The notes: generated from the letters alone by a model not told the origin. A stretch of DNA of 7,933 nucleotides from Akkermansiaceae bacterium (GCA_023300065.1 JALZWJ010000300.1:1-7933), one strand, 5' to 3'; positions 1 through 7,085 are shown, numbered from the stretch's first letter. Program-made: numbers and translations.

Positions 1-17
1 GGGTGGGCGCGGGGTGT

Positions 18-947
18 TTAGGGGGTGATTTTTCCGCCAGTGGTGCGGCGGGCGAGGGCCATGCTGGTGATGACGAGGAGGCCGCCGAGGATAAGGCCCC
101 AGCCGGGGGACTCGTCAGTGTGGAGGAAGATGAGGGACTCGACGACGCCGCAGACGGGGATGAGGAAGCGGTAGCTGGCGAGGAGGGTGACGGGAAAGAG
201 GGTGGAGAGGTAGTTCCACATGGTGAAGGCGGAGGCGGAGACGCAGGCGAGCCAGAGGGTGGCTGTGATGACGGTGAGGTCGAACATTTGGGGCAAGGTG
301 TGGAGGGTCTGTGACCCGGCGGCGATGAGGGCGCAGCCACCGATGAAGAGGGAGAGGCCGGTGGCATTCATGGCTGACATGGTGGATTTCATACGGGCGA
401 AGATGATGAGGGCAAAGGCTCCGCTGGCGGTGGCGGCGAGCATGAGGAGGCCGCCGAGGAGGGGGTTCCCGGCATTGGCGCCGGGTTTGTAGATGGCGAG
501 GGTGACGCCGAGTCCGCCGAGGATGAGTCCGATCCATTGGAGGCGGGTGGGCCACGCGGTGCCTTGCAGGAGGGGGGCGAGAAGCATCCACCAAAAACTG
601 CCGGTGGCGACGAGGAGGGCGGTAAGGCTGGCGCTAGAGATGGAGATGGCTTGGTAGAGGAAGACGTATTGGAGGAAGGTCTGGGTGAAGGATAATCCTA
701 GGATGAGCTTCCAGGGGGTGGCGCGGATTTCGGCGCGGGTTGATTTGCTGACGAGGAGTAAGCCGGAGCCCGCGAGGAGGAAGCGGACGCCTGCGAAAAG
801 GAGGAGTAGGGGGAGGGAGTTGATGATCCCGTGGGCCGACCAGTGGTGGAAGACGGTCTTAATGACGGGGAAGGAGCTCCCCCACAGAAGCGAGCAGATG
901 AGTGCGGGGAGGAGAGGGCGACCGAAGATTGACACGGGGAACGACAC
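18..947 (-). CDS. EamA/DMT-superfamily transporter (10-TM permease)
   Basis: This 309-residue, strongly hydrophobic protein has the layout of EamA (DUF6) transporters of the drug/metabolite superfamily: two repeated five-helix halves, roughly residues 12-152 and 163-300. The opening helix has the family's WGSSFPVIK signature (residues 22-30), and the first half ends with the typical helix and turn WIGLILGGLGVTLAIYKPG. Family members sit in the inner membrane and export or take up amino acids, nucleosides or other metabolites; the substrate cannot be read from sequence. The start is GTG, 11 bases after the rhomboid stop; a second GTG lies four codons further in. No Shine-Dalgarno sequence is visible before either. 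It is the last gene of the minus-strand block, and its stop lies 17 bases from the window edge, so whether the operon continues is unknown. Family assignment is firm, specific function unknown. Confidence 0.9.
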   Translation of the reverse strand: MSFPVSIFGRPLLPALICSLLWGSSFPVIKTVFHHWSAHGIINSLPLLLLFAGVRFLLAGSGLLLVSKSTRAEIRATPWKLILGLSFTQTFLQYVFLYQAISISSASLTALLVATGSFWWMLLAPLLQGTAWPTRLQWIGLILGGLGVTLAIYKPGANAGNPLLGGLLMLAATASGAFALIIFARMKSTMSAMNATGLSLFIGGCALIAAGSQTLHTLPQMFDLTVITATLWLACVSASAFTMWNYLSTLFPVTLLASYRFLIPVCGVVESLIFLHTDESPGWGLILGGLLVITSMALARRTTGGKITP

Positions 948-958
948 GGAGAAATGAA

Positions 959-1612
959 TCAGGCTGTGAGGTCTGAATGGGAAGGTAATTTGAGCTTCTT
1001 TTGGCGGGCGACGAGGATGCCGCCGATGGCCCCGCCGAGGTGTGCTTGCCAGCTGATGTTGGCGGCGCGGATGCTCTCGGTGGGGAGGATGCCGAAGATG
1101 GCCCCGCCGTAGAAGATGATGACGAGGATGGCGAAGATGATGGTGAGAGGGGTCCTTTGGTAAAAACCGGAGGCGAGGAGAAACCCGAGGTAGCCGAAGA
1201 CGAGGGAGCTGGCCCCGATGTGGTTACTATCGGTCTGGCCGATGATCCAGATGAGGATCCCGGCGGTGAGGGCGGAGACGACTGAGACGAGGGCGAGGTC
1301 CCGCCAGCCCCGAGCGAGGATGGCGGCTCCGAGGATGAGGAGGGAGGTGGAGTTGCCAAAAAGATGGCCCCAGCCGGCGTGGAGGAAGGGGGCGAAGAGG
1401 AAGCCCTGAAGGTGAGAGAAGCTACGGGGGTGGATGCCGTGGTTTTGGAGTGAGCTTTGGAAGAAAAGGCGGTCGGCGATCTCGATCACCCAGAGGAGGA
1501 TGATGAAGCCGCCGAGGTGCCGGAGGCGCTGGAGGTAGGTGGGCTCTGCGGTGGGGAGGGACGGAGAGTCGAGCGGTGGGGGTGAGGTCGGTGGGAGTGG
1601 GGCGTCAGTCAT
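959..1612 (-). CDS. Rhomboid-family intramembrane serine protease
   Basis: Rhomboids cleave transmembrane substrates inside the membrane with a Ser-His dyad. The 217-residue protein shows the family landmarks: HAGWGHLFGN at residues 78-87 (the HxxxN oxyanion-side motif, H83 and N87), GASSLVFGY at 133-141 with the presumed nucleophile S135, and WQAHLGGAIGG at 188-198 with the presumed catalytic H191. About six hydrophobic segments fit the minimal bacterial rhomboid core. A proline-rich cytoplasmic N-terminus (about residues 4-25) precedes the first helix. I chose the ATG at 1612, not the in-frame upstream start at 1732: the extra 40 residues lie entirely inside ispH and look like nothing in rhomboids. 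With this start the gene overlaps the end of ispH by 8 bases, a translational-coupling arrangement. The substrate is unknown, and the residues flanking S135 should be checked before calling it active. Confidence 0.9.
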   Translation of the reverse strand: MTDAPLPPTSPPPLDSPSLPTAEPTYLQRLRHLGGFIILLWVIEIADRLFFQSSLQNHGIHPRSFSHLQGFLFAPFLHAGWGHLFGNSTSLLILGAAILARGWRDLALVSVVSALTAGILIWIIGQTDSNHIGASSLVFGYLGFLLASGFYQRTPLTIIFAILVIIFYGGAIFGILPTESIRAANISWQAHLGGAIGGILVARQKKLKLPSHSDLTA

Positions 1613-2558
1613 GGGCGAGTTGAGGATGAAGGGGGTGGCGGGAGTCGCCAGAAAATTCGTGGGATCTGCGTGGTGATTTTTTTGGCTCGGCCATTTTTTG
1701 GAGGCGTGCGGTGACGGCGTGGAGGCTCTCATCCAGGGTGGAGGTGCCGGCGGTGAGGCCGATTTTGGTGATGCCTTTTAGCCATTCTTCGCGGATCTCA
1801 TCGGGGCCCTCGATGTGGTGCGCGGTGCACCCGAGGCCGCGCGCGGTGCGGGCGAGCTGGGCGGTGTTGTTTGAATTTTTTCCGCCGATCGCGAGGACGA
1901 GTTCGGCGGTGTGGCAGAGTTTGTCGAGCGAGGTTTGGCGGTCTTTGGTGGGGTGGCAGACGGTGTCGTAGAAGACGACTTCGACCTCGGGTCGTTGTTT
2001 GCGGACTTGCTGGACGAGGGCGCGGACGCGGTCGATGGGCTGGGTGGTTTGGGAGATGATGCCGATGCGTTTTACGTGGGGGATGGTGGGGATGTCGTCG
2101 GGGTGGAGGATGACGCGGGCATTTGGGAAGTCGCCTTGGAGGCCGCGGACCTCGACGTGGCCGTCTTTGCCGATGATGACGGGGAGGTAGCCCTGTGAGA
2201 CGAGTTTGGCGAGTTTGTGGTGGGCGACCCTGACGAGAGGGCAGGTGGTGTCGGTGACTTGATAGCCGGCGTCCTGCCAGCGGTTGCGGTCGCGGTCCGA
2301 GGCACCATGGGCGGTGATGATGACGTGCGGGGTGGGTGCGGAGGGGGTGCCAGAAGTGGGGGCGAGTTCGCCGGTCTGGGCGCCTTGGGAGGCGAGGCGG
2401 GCTTTGACGGCGGGGTTGTGGGCGAGCTGGCCTAGGATGGTGGCGGGCTGGCGGGCGAGGAGGGCCTCGGTCGCTTTGATGGCTTTGCGGACGCCGAAGC
2501 ACATGCCGGTGTGTTCTGCGATGAGGATTTGGTAGCGGGGTGTCTGGATGGTCTTCAT
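1605..2558 (-). CDS. ispH: 4-hydroxy-3-methylbut-2-enyl diphosphate reductase (IspH/LytB)
   Basis: IspH is the last enzyme of the MEP isoprenoid pathway, a [4Fe-4S] protein that reduces HMBPP to IPP and DMAPP in the cytoplasm. The 317-residue product has the three cluster cysteines: C20 (GMCFGVR), C106 (TTCPLV) and C201 (DTVCHP). It also has the substrate-pocket residues H47 (LGQLAHNP), H84 (TAHG), H134 and catalytic E136 (GHVEV), QTT at 170-172, S229 and N231 in GGKNSNNT, and S273 in GLTAGTS. In the GGKNSNNT motif an Asn (230) stands where many homologues have a second Ser. Two further oddities are an Ala/Pro/Thr-rich insertion around residues 61-78 and a basic, probably disordered tail after about residue 290 that overlaps the rhomboid start. 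The gene lies 72 bases after the TPR gene, so it may have its own promoter, though none is convincing. No Shine-Dalgarno sequence precedes the ATG. Confidence 0.96.
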   Translation of the reverse strand: MKTIQTPRYQILIAEHTGMCFGVRKAIKATEALLARQPATILGQLAHNPAVKARLASQGAQTGELAPTSGTPSAPTPHVIITAHGASDRDRNRWQDAGYQVTDTTCPLVRVAHHKLAKLVSQGYLPVIIGKDGHVEVRGLQGDFPNARVILHPDDIPTIPHVKRIGIISQTTQPIDRVRALVQQVRKQRPEVEVVFYDTVCHPTKDRQTSLDKLCHTAELVLAIGGKNSNNTAQLARTARGLGCTAHHIEGPDEIREEWLKGITKIGLTAGTSTLDESLHAVTARLQKMAEPKKSPRRSHEFSGDSRHPLHPQLAHD

Positions 2559-2630
2559 TTCAGACCGGAACGTGACCGCTTAATGTGGGGGCTTGATGAA
2601 GCGAATGAGAAGAATCGGTGAATTCCTGAT

Positions 2631-3542
2631 TTATTTCTGCTCGGAGAGGTGGTGGCTTAAGATGCGGTAGGAGGAGGGGGGGAGGACGGAGGAGCGGAGG
2701 GTGCGCAGGGCGGCGTGGGCGAGGTCATGCTCGCCAAGGAGGGCGTAGATGAGGCCGCGATCTGCGATGAGGGTGAGGTCTGGCTGGGCGGGGCGGATAC
2801 GGGGGGTGAGCTCGGTCAGGGCGAGGAGGAGGTCCTTGTTTACTTGGGCTTCATCTTGATGGATGCGGGCAGCCCGGGCGCGGCGGATGAGCCATGAGGA
2901 GCGGAAGCGCGAGGTGGTGAGTTCTGACTGGATGATGGGGAGGATCTCTTTGGTGAGTCCGGCGGTGAGGGCGGTATCGATCCAGTTGTTACGAAGTACG
3001 ATGGAGTGCGTACGATGCCACGCTTTTTTTAGGATGCCTGCGGCTTTGGCGGGTTGTCCGAGGTCTAGGTGGACTTGGGCGTGGAGGAGATCGAGCGCGG
3101 GGTTATGATCTAAGCGGAGGGTCTGAAGGCCTTGGCAGAGGAAGAGGGAGATGGGGGCGAGGTGGATCTGGGAGTAGTAGCGGGCGAGGAGGAAGGTGGC
3201 TTCGAATTCTTCTTCCGGGGTCTGAGCAAAGCTGGCGTAGTGCTGGATGAGGCGGTGGGCCTGTGGGCCAGGTTCGCAGAGCTGGATGAGTGCGATGGTG
3301 GCGAAGCGGTTTCGCGGATCTAGGAGGAGGGCGGATTGGAGGTCTGCCTTGGCCTGCGTTCTTTTGCGGAGAGCGCGGTATTCGAGGGCGCGCTTGTAGT
3401 AGAGGTCTGCGGTGGGGGCCTGTTCGATCTGGAGTGTGAGGGCGGCGACGGCTGTCGCGACATCATCATGCCCCCGAAGAGTGAGGGGGGCGATGATGAG
3501 GGCGGCAGCGAAGAACGCGCGGAGGGTGGGTGACCTCAGCAT
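2631..3542 (-). CDS. Secreted or periplasmic TPR-like helical-repeat protein
   Basis: I do not recognise a named family. The 303-residue protein begins with a probable Sec signal peptide: basic LRSPTLR, then hydrophobic AFFAAALIIAPLTL, with cleavage probably near residues 22-25. The rest is helical and TPR-like. The clearest repeat is at residues 44-77 (ADLYYKRALEYRALRKRTQA followed by KADLQSALLLDP). Similar helix pairs occur around 148-175 (ALDLLHAQVHLDLGQPAKAA) and 256-284 (LTLIADRGLIYALLGEHDLA). TPR arrays act as protein-binding scaffolds; no catalytic motif is visible. The ATG lies only two bases after the stop of the upstream metallophosphatase gene, so the two are almost certainly co-transcribed, and both look exported. 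That suggests, without proving, that they act in the same compartment, perhaps as enzyme and partner. Confidence 0.8.
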   Translation of the reverse strand: MLRSPTLRAFFAAALIIAPLTLRGHDDVATAVAALTLQIEQAPTADLYYKRALEYRALRKRTQAKADLQSALLLDPRNRFATIALIQLCEPGPQAHRLIQHYASFAQTPEEEFEATFLLARYYSQIHLAPISLFLCQGLQTLRLDHNPALDLLHAQVHLDLGQPAKAAGILKKAWHRTHSIVLRNNWIDTALTAGLTKEILPIIQSELTTSRFRSSWLIRRARAARIHQDEAQVNKDLLLALTELTPRIRPAQPDLTLIADRGLIYALLGEHDLAHAALRTLRSSVLPPSSYRILSHHLSEQK

Positions 3543-3544
3543 CG

Positions 3545-5479
3545 CTACTTTCTAAGGAGAAGCTGGGGGTGGAGGGTGAAGTCGGAGCTCTTGAGGTTGG
3601 CGTTGTGCCCTTCAATCGCGAGGATGTTCTTCTGTCCCGGCTTTAGGTATTTGGCGATGCCTTTGAGGGGGAAGTAGTCGAATTTACCGTCGGCCTCGTG
3701 CAGGGTGAAGCCATTTGCGGTGGCTCCTTGGCCTTTGTCGATTCCTTGGCGGAGGACCTCGTGTCCGTTGAGGTAGAGGATGAAGGCATCGTCATAGGAG
3801 ATGGAGAGTCCAAGTTTGTTGAGGTTGGCGTTCTTGGGGAGGTCGAACTCGCGGCGGATGTAGAGGGTGGTAAATTTGCCCTGCATATCGAGTTCGGTGG
3901 TGTCGTCATTGTCGCTGTAACCGAAGCCAGCTTTGCCAATTTTCCATTGGGTGATGTCGTAGCTCGGGGAGGCCCAGTCGATGCCGCTTCCTGAGGGATG
4001 TGAACCGGCGAGGTAGGACCAGTTGGCGCTTTTGGCGATGAGTTTGGTGGCATTTCTGGGGGGCGCTTGCCTGGGGACTTTCTTGGCGACTTTGTAGGAA
4101 GCGGGTTGCCATGGATCAGCGATGGGCGTGTGCGTGACGACTCCGCTTTTATGGATGGCGAAGGTGTCTACGATTTTTCCATTTAAGTTGAGCATCTGGC
4201 CGGTGATGGTTTCTCCCTCGATGGTGATGAGGCAGGAGCCGTTATCAAGGATGATGCTGCGCATGAGGGGGTGGGTGCCTTTACGGCGATTGGTGGTGCC
4301 TCCGTGACCCGTGGTGATGGAGACGGTGCCGTTGTTCGGGGTGAGGCCAGCGCTTTTTTTGTAAGAGCCGTCTCCGTTGGGGTCGCCATCGCCGTCATCG
4401 AGGATGACGCCATCTGGGATGGAGGGGGTGTGGTAGGCGCCATCGATGAGCATGGAGCGCTCGTAGATGTGTGAGTGGCCGGTGAAGACGAGGTCTACGC
4501 CACCGCTTTCGAGGATGGGCATGATGTGCTCTCGCATTTCGATGAGCTGGCCCTCGGTGTCTGAGTCGTGGGAGCCTTTGGTGTAAGGGGGGTGGTGGAA
4601 GAAGGCGACGAGGAAGTCGGCTTTGGTTTTTTCGAGGTCAGCTTTGAGCCATTGAGCCATCTCGCCGGTGGGTCGGCGGTCGAGGTCATGGGAGTCGAGG
4701 CAGATGAAGTGGACTTTGCCAAAATCGAAGGAGTAGTAAGCTTCTTTTCCGGATGGGAGTCCGCCAGCTTCGGCCTGTGTGGGGGTGATGTAGGCATCAT
4801 AGTAGGGGCCGGTGCCGGTGGCGCCTTTGGATGTTTTGCCTTCGTGATTTCCCATGGAGGGCCAGCAGACGACGTTGCGGAGGGTGGGCTCATACATGTC
4901 GAAGAAGCGGTCGCTAAATTCGGTATTGGTTCCGGAGCCGTAGGCCATGTCGCCGACGTGAATGTAGAGGTCTAGCTCGCGGTTGATGGCAGCAGTGTGG
5001 TCGACCATGGCTTGGTGGACTTGTGCTTGTGCTTTTCCACCGGTGCCGGAATCACCGACGACCCAGAAGTAGACGGGGACCTCCGAGTCTGGGACGGGGT
5101 TGGTCTTGAAACGGTAAGATGGGTCTGCGGGTGTGAGGCGGGTTTGCCCGTCGTAGATGGCGTAGTAATACTTAGTGGCTGGCTTGAGCCCGGTGAGGGT
5201 GGCTTCGAATTGGCGCGTGTCGACGGGGGCGTCTTTATAGATGGCGTTTTCTTCGGTGAGGGAGGGGTGGGTGCGGGTGAGGATGCTCTGTGGAGAGAGT
5301 GAGAGCTCGGCGAGGGTTTCTCCAAAGACGAGGCGAGGGGCCATTTCCTTACGGGCGCGCCAGAGGACACGGATGGAGTCGTGAGTGGAGAGCTGGACGT
5401 AGGGCTGCCGCGAGAAGGCTGGGAGCGGATCTGCCGTGGCGACGAGGTTGGTGAGGAAAAGGAATAGGAGTGATTTCAT
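3545..5479 (-). CDS. Secreted purple-acid-phosphatase-like metallophosphoesterase
   Basis: The 644-residue product should hydrolyse phosphate esters outside the cytoplasm using a dinuclear metal centre. A signal peptide is clear (MKSLLFLFLTNLVATA, cleavage about residue 16). Residues 20-127 resemble the N-terminal fibronectin-III-like domain of purple acid phosphatases. The metallophosphatase domain carries all five blocks: GDSG (142-145), GDMAY (176-180), GNHE (210-213), FFHHPPY (293-299) and GHSHIYER (334-341), with Tyr180 at the position of the chromogenic tyrosine. An Asp/Gly-rich loop at 361-371 could bind calcium. Residues about 480-644 form a beta-sandwich-like module (LSISYDDAFILYLNG, then GHNANLKSSDF) common in planctomycete and verrucomicrobial hydrolases. 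An in-frame TTG at 5500 is the alternative start; ATG 5479 is preferred because it puts the signal peptide at the very N-terminus. It is the first gene of the minus-strand block. The substrate is unknown. Confidence 0.93.
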   Translation of the reverse strand: MKSLLFLFLTNLVATADPLPAFSRQPYVQLSTHDSIRVLWRARKEMAPRLVFGETLAELSLSPQSILTRTHPSLTEENAIYKDAPVDTRQFEATLTGLKPATKYYYAIYDGQTRLTPADPSYRFKTNPVPDSEVPVYFWVVGDSGTGGKAQAQVHQAMVDHTAAINRELDLYIHVGDMAYGSGTNTEFSDRFFDMYEPTLRNVVCWPSMGNHEGKTSKGATGTGPYYDAYITPTQAEAGGLPSGKEAYYSFDFGKVHFICLDSHDLDRRPTGEMAQWLKADLEKTKADFLVAFFHHPPYTKGSHDSDTEGQLIEMREHIMPILESGGVDLVFTGHSHIYERSMLIDGAYHTPSIPDGVILDDGDGDPNGDGSYKKSAGLTPNNGTVSITTGHGGTTNRRKGTHPLMRSIILDNGSCLITIEGETITGQMLNLNGKIVDTFAIHKSGVVTHTPIADPWQPASYKVAKKVPRQAPPRNATKLIAKSANWSYLAGSHPSGSGIDWASPSYDITQWKIGKAGFGYSDNDDTTELDMQGKFTTLYIRREFDLPKNANLNKLGLSISYDDAFILYLNGHEVLRQGIDKGQGATANGFTLHEADGKFDYFPLKGIAKYLKPGQKNILAIEGHNANLKSSDFTLHPQLLLRK

Positions 5480-5525
5480 GAACGAGAAATTGAGTTTCAA
5501 GGATTTAGAGAATTTGGCAACCCAG

Positions 5526-5531
5526 ATTGTA
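5526..5531 (-). promoter_or_regulatory. Possible -10 element for the metallophosphatase operon
   Basis: Read on the minus strand this is TACAAT, a 5-of-6 match to the sigma70 -10 consensus. Transcription would start near 5519 and give a leader of about 40 bases before the ATG at 5479. No good -35 hexamer lies 16-18 bases upstream, so the call is tentative. If real, its -35 region would fall inside the spacer of the opposing lipoprotein promoter, so the two promoters would share DNA. Confidence 0.35.
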
Positions 5532-5534
5532 GGT

Positions 5535-5564
5535 TTGACGTGAGGTGTGAGTGGGGGATATTAA
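5535..5564 (+). promoter_or_regulatory. Sigma70-like promoter for the small lipoprotein gene
   Basis: TTGACG at 5535-5540 matches the -35 consensus at five of six positions. It is followed after 18 bases by TATTAA (5559-5564), a four-of-six -10; GATATT at 5557-5562 with a 16-base spacer is an equally good alternative. Either places the transcription start about 5569-5572, only 2-5 bases before the ATG at 5574, so the mRNA would be leaderless or nearly so. Confidence 0.55.
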
Positions 5565-5573
5565 ACAGGCCTT

Positions 5574-5786
5574 ATGAAAGTGTCATTACTCCCCCTTATT
5601 TGTGTCGGTGTTTTAAGTTTAACTTCGTGTGGTCTTCTGAGGACTGCTACGTCGGTTCCATTGGGCCTCTTACAAGCTGTAACACGCTCTGTGGGCGTTG
5701 GATTGGAAGAAACTGAGGTTCAGACGCCGATTCAAAATGAACCTCAGATAAAATTTGAGCTTAAAGAAGGCCCTGTAGAACACTAA
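5574..5786 (+). CDS. Small putative lipoprotein
   Basis: This 70-residue protein has a textbook lipoprotein signal: positive start (MK), hydrophobic core SLLPLICVGVLSL, and lipobox LTSC-G with the lipidated cysteine at residue 19. The mature part is only about 52 residues: a short hydrophobic or amphipathic stretch (LLRTATSVPLGLLQAVTRSV) and a polar, Glu-rich tail ending EGPVEH. I know no function; such peptides are usually anchored to the inner or outer membrane. Support for a real gene comes from the lipobox, the well-placed promoter and the fact that the ORF fills the gap between its neighbours. Its base composition is clearly more AT-rich than the flanking genes (codons such as TTA, TTT, AAA, ATT), which may reflect weak codon selection or a different origin. 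It converges on the glutamate dehydrogenase gene, with 11 bases between the two stops. Confidence 0.75.
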   Translation: MKVSLLPLICVGVLSLTSCGLLRTATSVPLGLLQAVTRSVGVGLEETEVQTPIQNEPQIKFELKEGPVEH

Positions 5787-5797
5787 ATTTTTAGGGT

Positions 5798-7069
5798 CTA
5801 AGGAAATAGGCCCCGTGTTTTTTTCACCCGTGCGACGGTTTCTACTCCTGTCGCGAGGGCTCCGAGGCGGTGTGCGCATTTGTGTTCCTCGCAGAAGAGG
5901 AGGAGATTTTCAAAGGCCTCATTGAGCTTTGTTTCGAGCTTGGTGAGGACCTCGGTCTTACTCCAGCTAAAGCGCTGGAGGTTTTGGACCCACTCAAAGT
6001 AACTCACGGTGACGCCGCCGGCGTTGCAGAGGATATCTGGGAGGAGGAAAATATCGCCCCGTGCCTCGATGATGGCATCGGCGGGTTGAGTGGTTGGACC
6101 ATTGGCGGCTTCTGCGAGGACTTTGCAGCGGAGGTTTGGCGCGTTTTCTTCTGTGATGACTCGCTCAAGGGCTGCGGGCACGAGGACATCGCACTCCTGT
6201 AGGAGCATGTCATCAGGGGCTATCTGATCGGCGCCGGGGAAGCTTGCTACGCCGCCGGTCTCGGCGAGGTGTTTTTTGAGGGCGAAGATGTCGATGCCGT
6301 CCTCATTCCAGATGGCTCCACTAATGTCGGAGATGCCCCTGATTTTCATGCCATAGCTAGCCATGGTTTCGGCAGCATAGGAGCCGACGTTGCCAAATCC
6401 CTGGATGATCGCCGTGGCGCCCTGGACTGATATTCCTAGTTTATTAAGTGCGCGCGAGGCAAGGAAGGCGACGCCGTGGCCGGTGGCTTGGGTGCGTCCT
6501 TCGCTCCCTTGGAGTTCAACGGGTTTTCCGGTGATGACTTCGGGGACGAAGCGGCCTTCCCGAGTGGAATACGTGTCCAGAATCCACGCCATGTGCTGGG
6601 CCGTCGTGCCGACATCTGGGGCCATGACATCGATGTCAGGCCCGATGAATGGGGCGATCTCCTGCGCGAAGCGGCGAGTCAGGCGTTCCTGCTCGCCCAT
6701 GCTCATTTCACGCGGATTACAGGCAATGCCACCCTTGCCGCCACCGTATGGGAGGCCCATGAGGGCGCATTTCCAGTTCATCCACATGGCGAGAGCTGCC
6801 ACTTCCCCGATATTGACCTTGGGGTGAAAGCGGAGGCCTCCCTTCACGGGGCCACGGGAGAGGTGATGCTGCACACGGTAGCCAAAGAAGACCTCGGTGC
6901 GACCATCATCCATCGTCACTGGGAGGCTGACAGTGATCATGCGCTTGGGCCATTTACAACGTTCCCGCACTCGGTCGTCCAGCTTCAGGAAGTCTGCCAC
7001 GCGGTCGAACTGCCCGGCGGCCATGCCGAAGACGGGATCATTTAAAAGCTCCTCTTTCATGATGTTCAT
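5798..7069 (-). CDS. gdhA: Glu/Leu/Phe/Val-type glutamate dehydrogenase
   Basis: The enzyme interconverts glutamate with 2-oxoglutarate plus ammonium, linking nitrogen and carbon metabolism in the cytoplasm. Its 423 residues match the usual length of the short hexameric family. The substrate domain has GPVKGGLRFHP (73-83, K76), LPYGGGKGG (106-114, presumed catalytic K112) and APDVGT (150-155, catalytic-type D152). The Rossmann domain has GFGNVGS (224-230) followed by ISDISGAIW, whose acidic D248 at the end of the second strand suggests NAD over NADP; this is inference. The C-terminal NAGGVTVSYFEW block (349-360) is also typical. Related leucine or phenylalanine dehydrogenases are shorter, near 350-370 residues, so glutamate dehydrogenase is the best call. 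ATG 7069 is used; ATG 7060 (MKEEL) is also possible. Neither has a clear ribosome-binding site. The gene stands alone, with an inverted repeat in its leader and infA divergent. Confidence 0.93.
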   Translation of the reverse strand: MNIMKEELLNDPVFGMAAGQFDRVADFLKLDDRVRERCKWPKRMITVSLPVTMDDGRTEVFFGYRVQHHLSRGPVKGGLRFHPKVNIGEVAALAMWMNWKCALMGLPYGGGKGGIACNPREMSMGEQERLTRRFAQEIAPFIGPDIDVMAPDVGTTAQHMAWILDTYSTREGRFVPEVITGKPVELQGSEGRTQATGHGVAFLASRALNKLGISVQGATAIIQGFGNVGSYAAETMASYGMKIRGISDISGAIWNEDGIDIFALKKHLAETGGVASFPGADQIAPDDMLLQECDVLVPAALERVITEENAPNLRCKVLAEAANGPTTQPADAIIEARGDIFLLPDILCNAGGVTVSYFEWVQNLQRFSWSKTEVLTKLETKLNEAFENLLLFCEEHKCAHRLGALATGVETVARVKKTRGLFP

Positions 7070-7085
7070 AACCTACGGAAGGAGG

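Noticed and set aside
1613..1732. 40-codon N-terminal extension of the rhomboid gene to a start at 1732
   Set aside because: It lies inside ispH, has no rhomboid similarity, and the ATG at 1612 gives a normal family length and a typical short overlap.
1798..2502. Long Arg/Pro/His-rich ORF on the minus strand inside ispH
   Set aside because: Low-complexity translation in an alternative frame of a well-conserved gene; a product of the C-rich codon bias.
2559..2630. Promoter or terminator in the 72-base gap between the TPR gene and ispH
   Set aside because: I found neither a paired -35/-10 set nor a hairpin with a T-run; only a weak ACCGGA/ACCGCT resemblance is present.
4568..4975. Plus-strand ORF antisense to the metallophosphatase
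   Set aside because: Gly/Val/Glu-rich mirror of conserved catalytic blocks on the other strand; no independent support.
5480..5500. TTG start giving seven extra residues on the metallophosphatase
   Set aside because: It would put extra residues before the signal peptide; the ATG at 5479 begins directly with MKSLLFLF.
5783..5822. Possible terminator between the convergent lipoprotein and gdhA genes, with CTAAA/TTTAG arms and a nearby T-run
   Set aside because: The stem is five A/T-rich pairs with a two-base loop, and the T-run is not adjacent to any stable hairpin.
6476..7045. 189-codon plus-strand ORF antisense to gdhA
   Set aside because: It lies wholly within the conserved dehydrogenase gene, has no recognisable domain and no promoter or ribosome-binding site.
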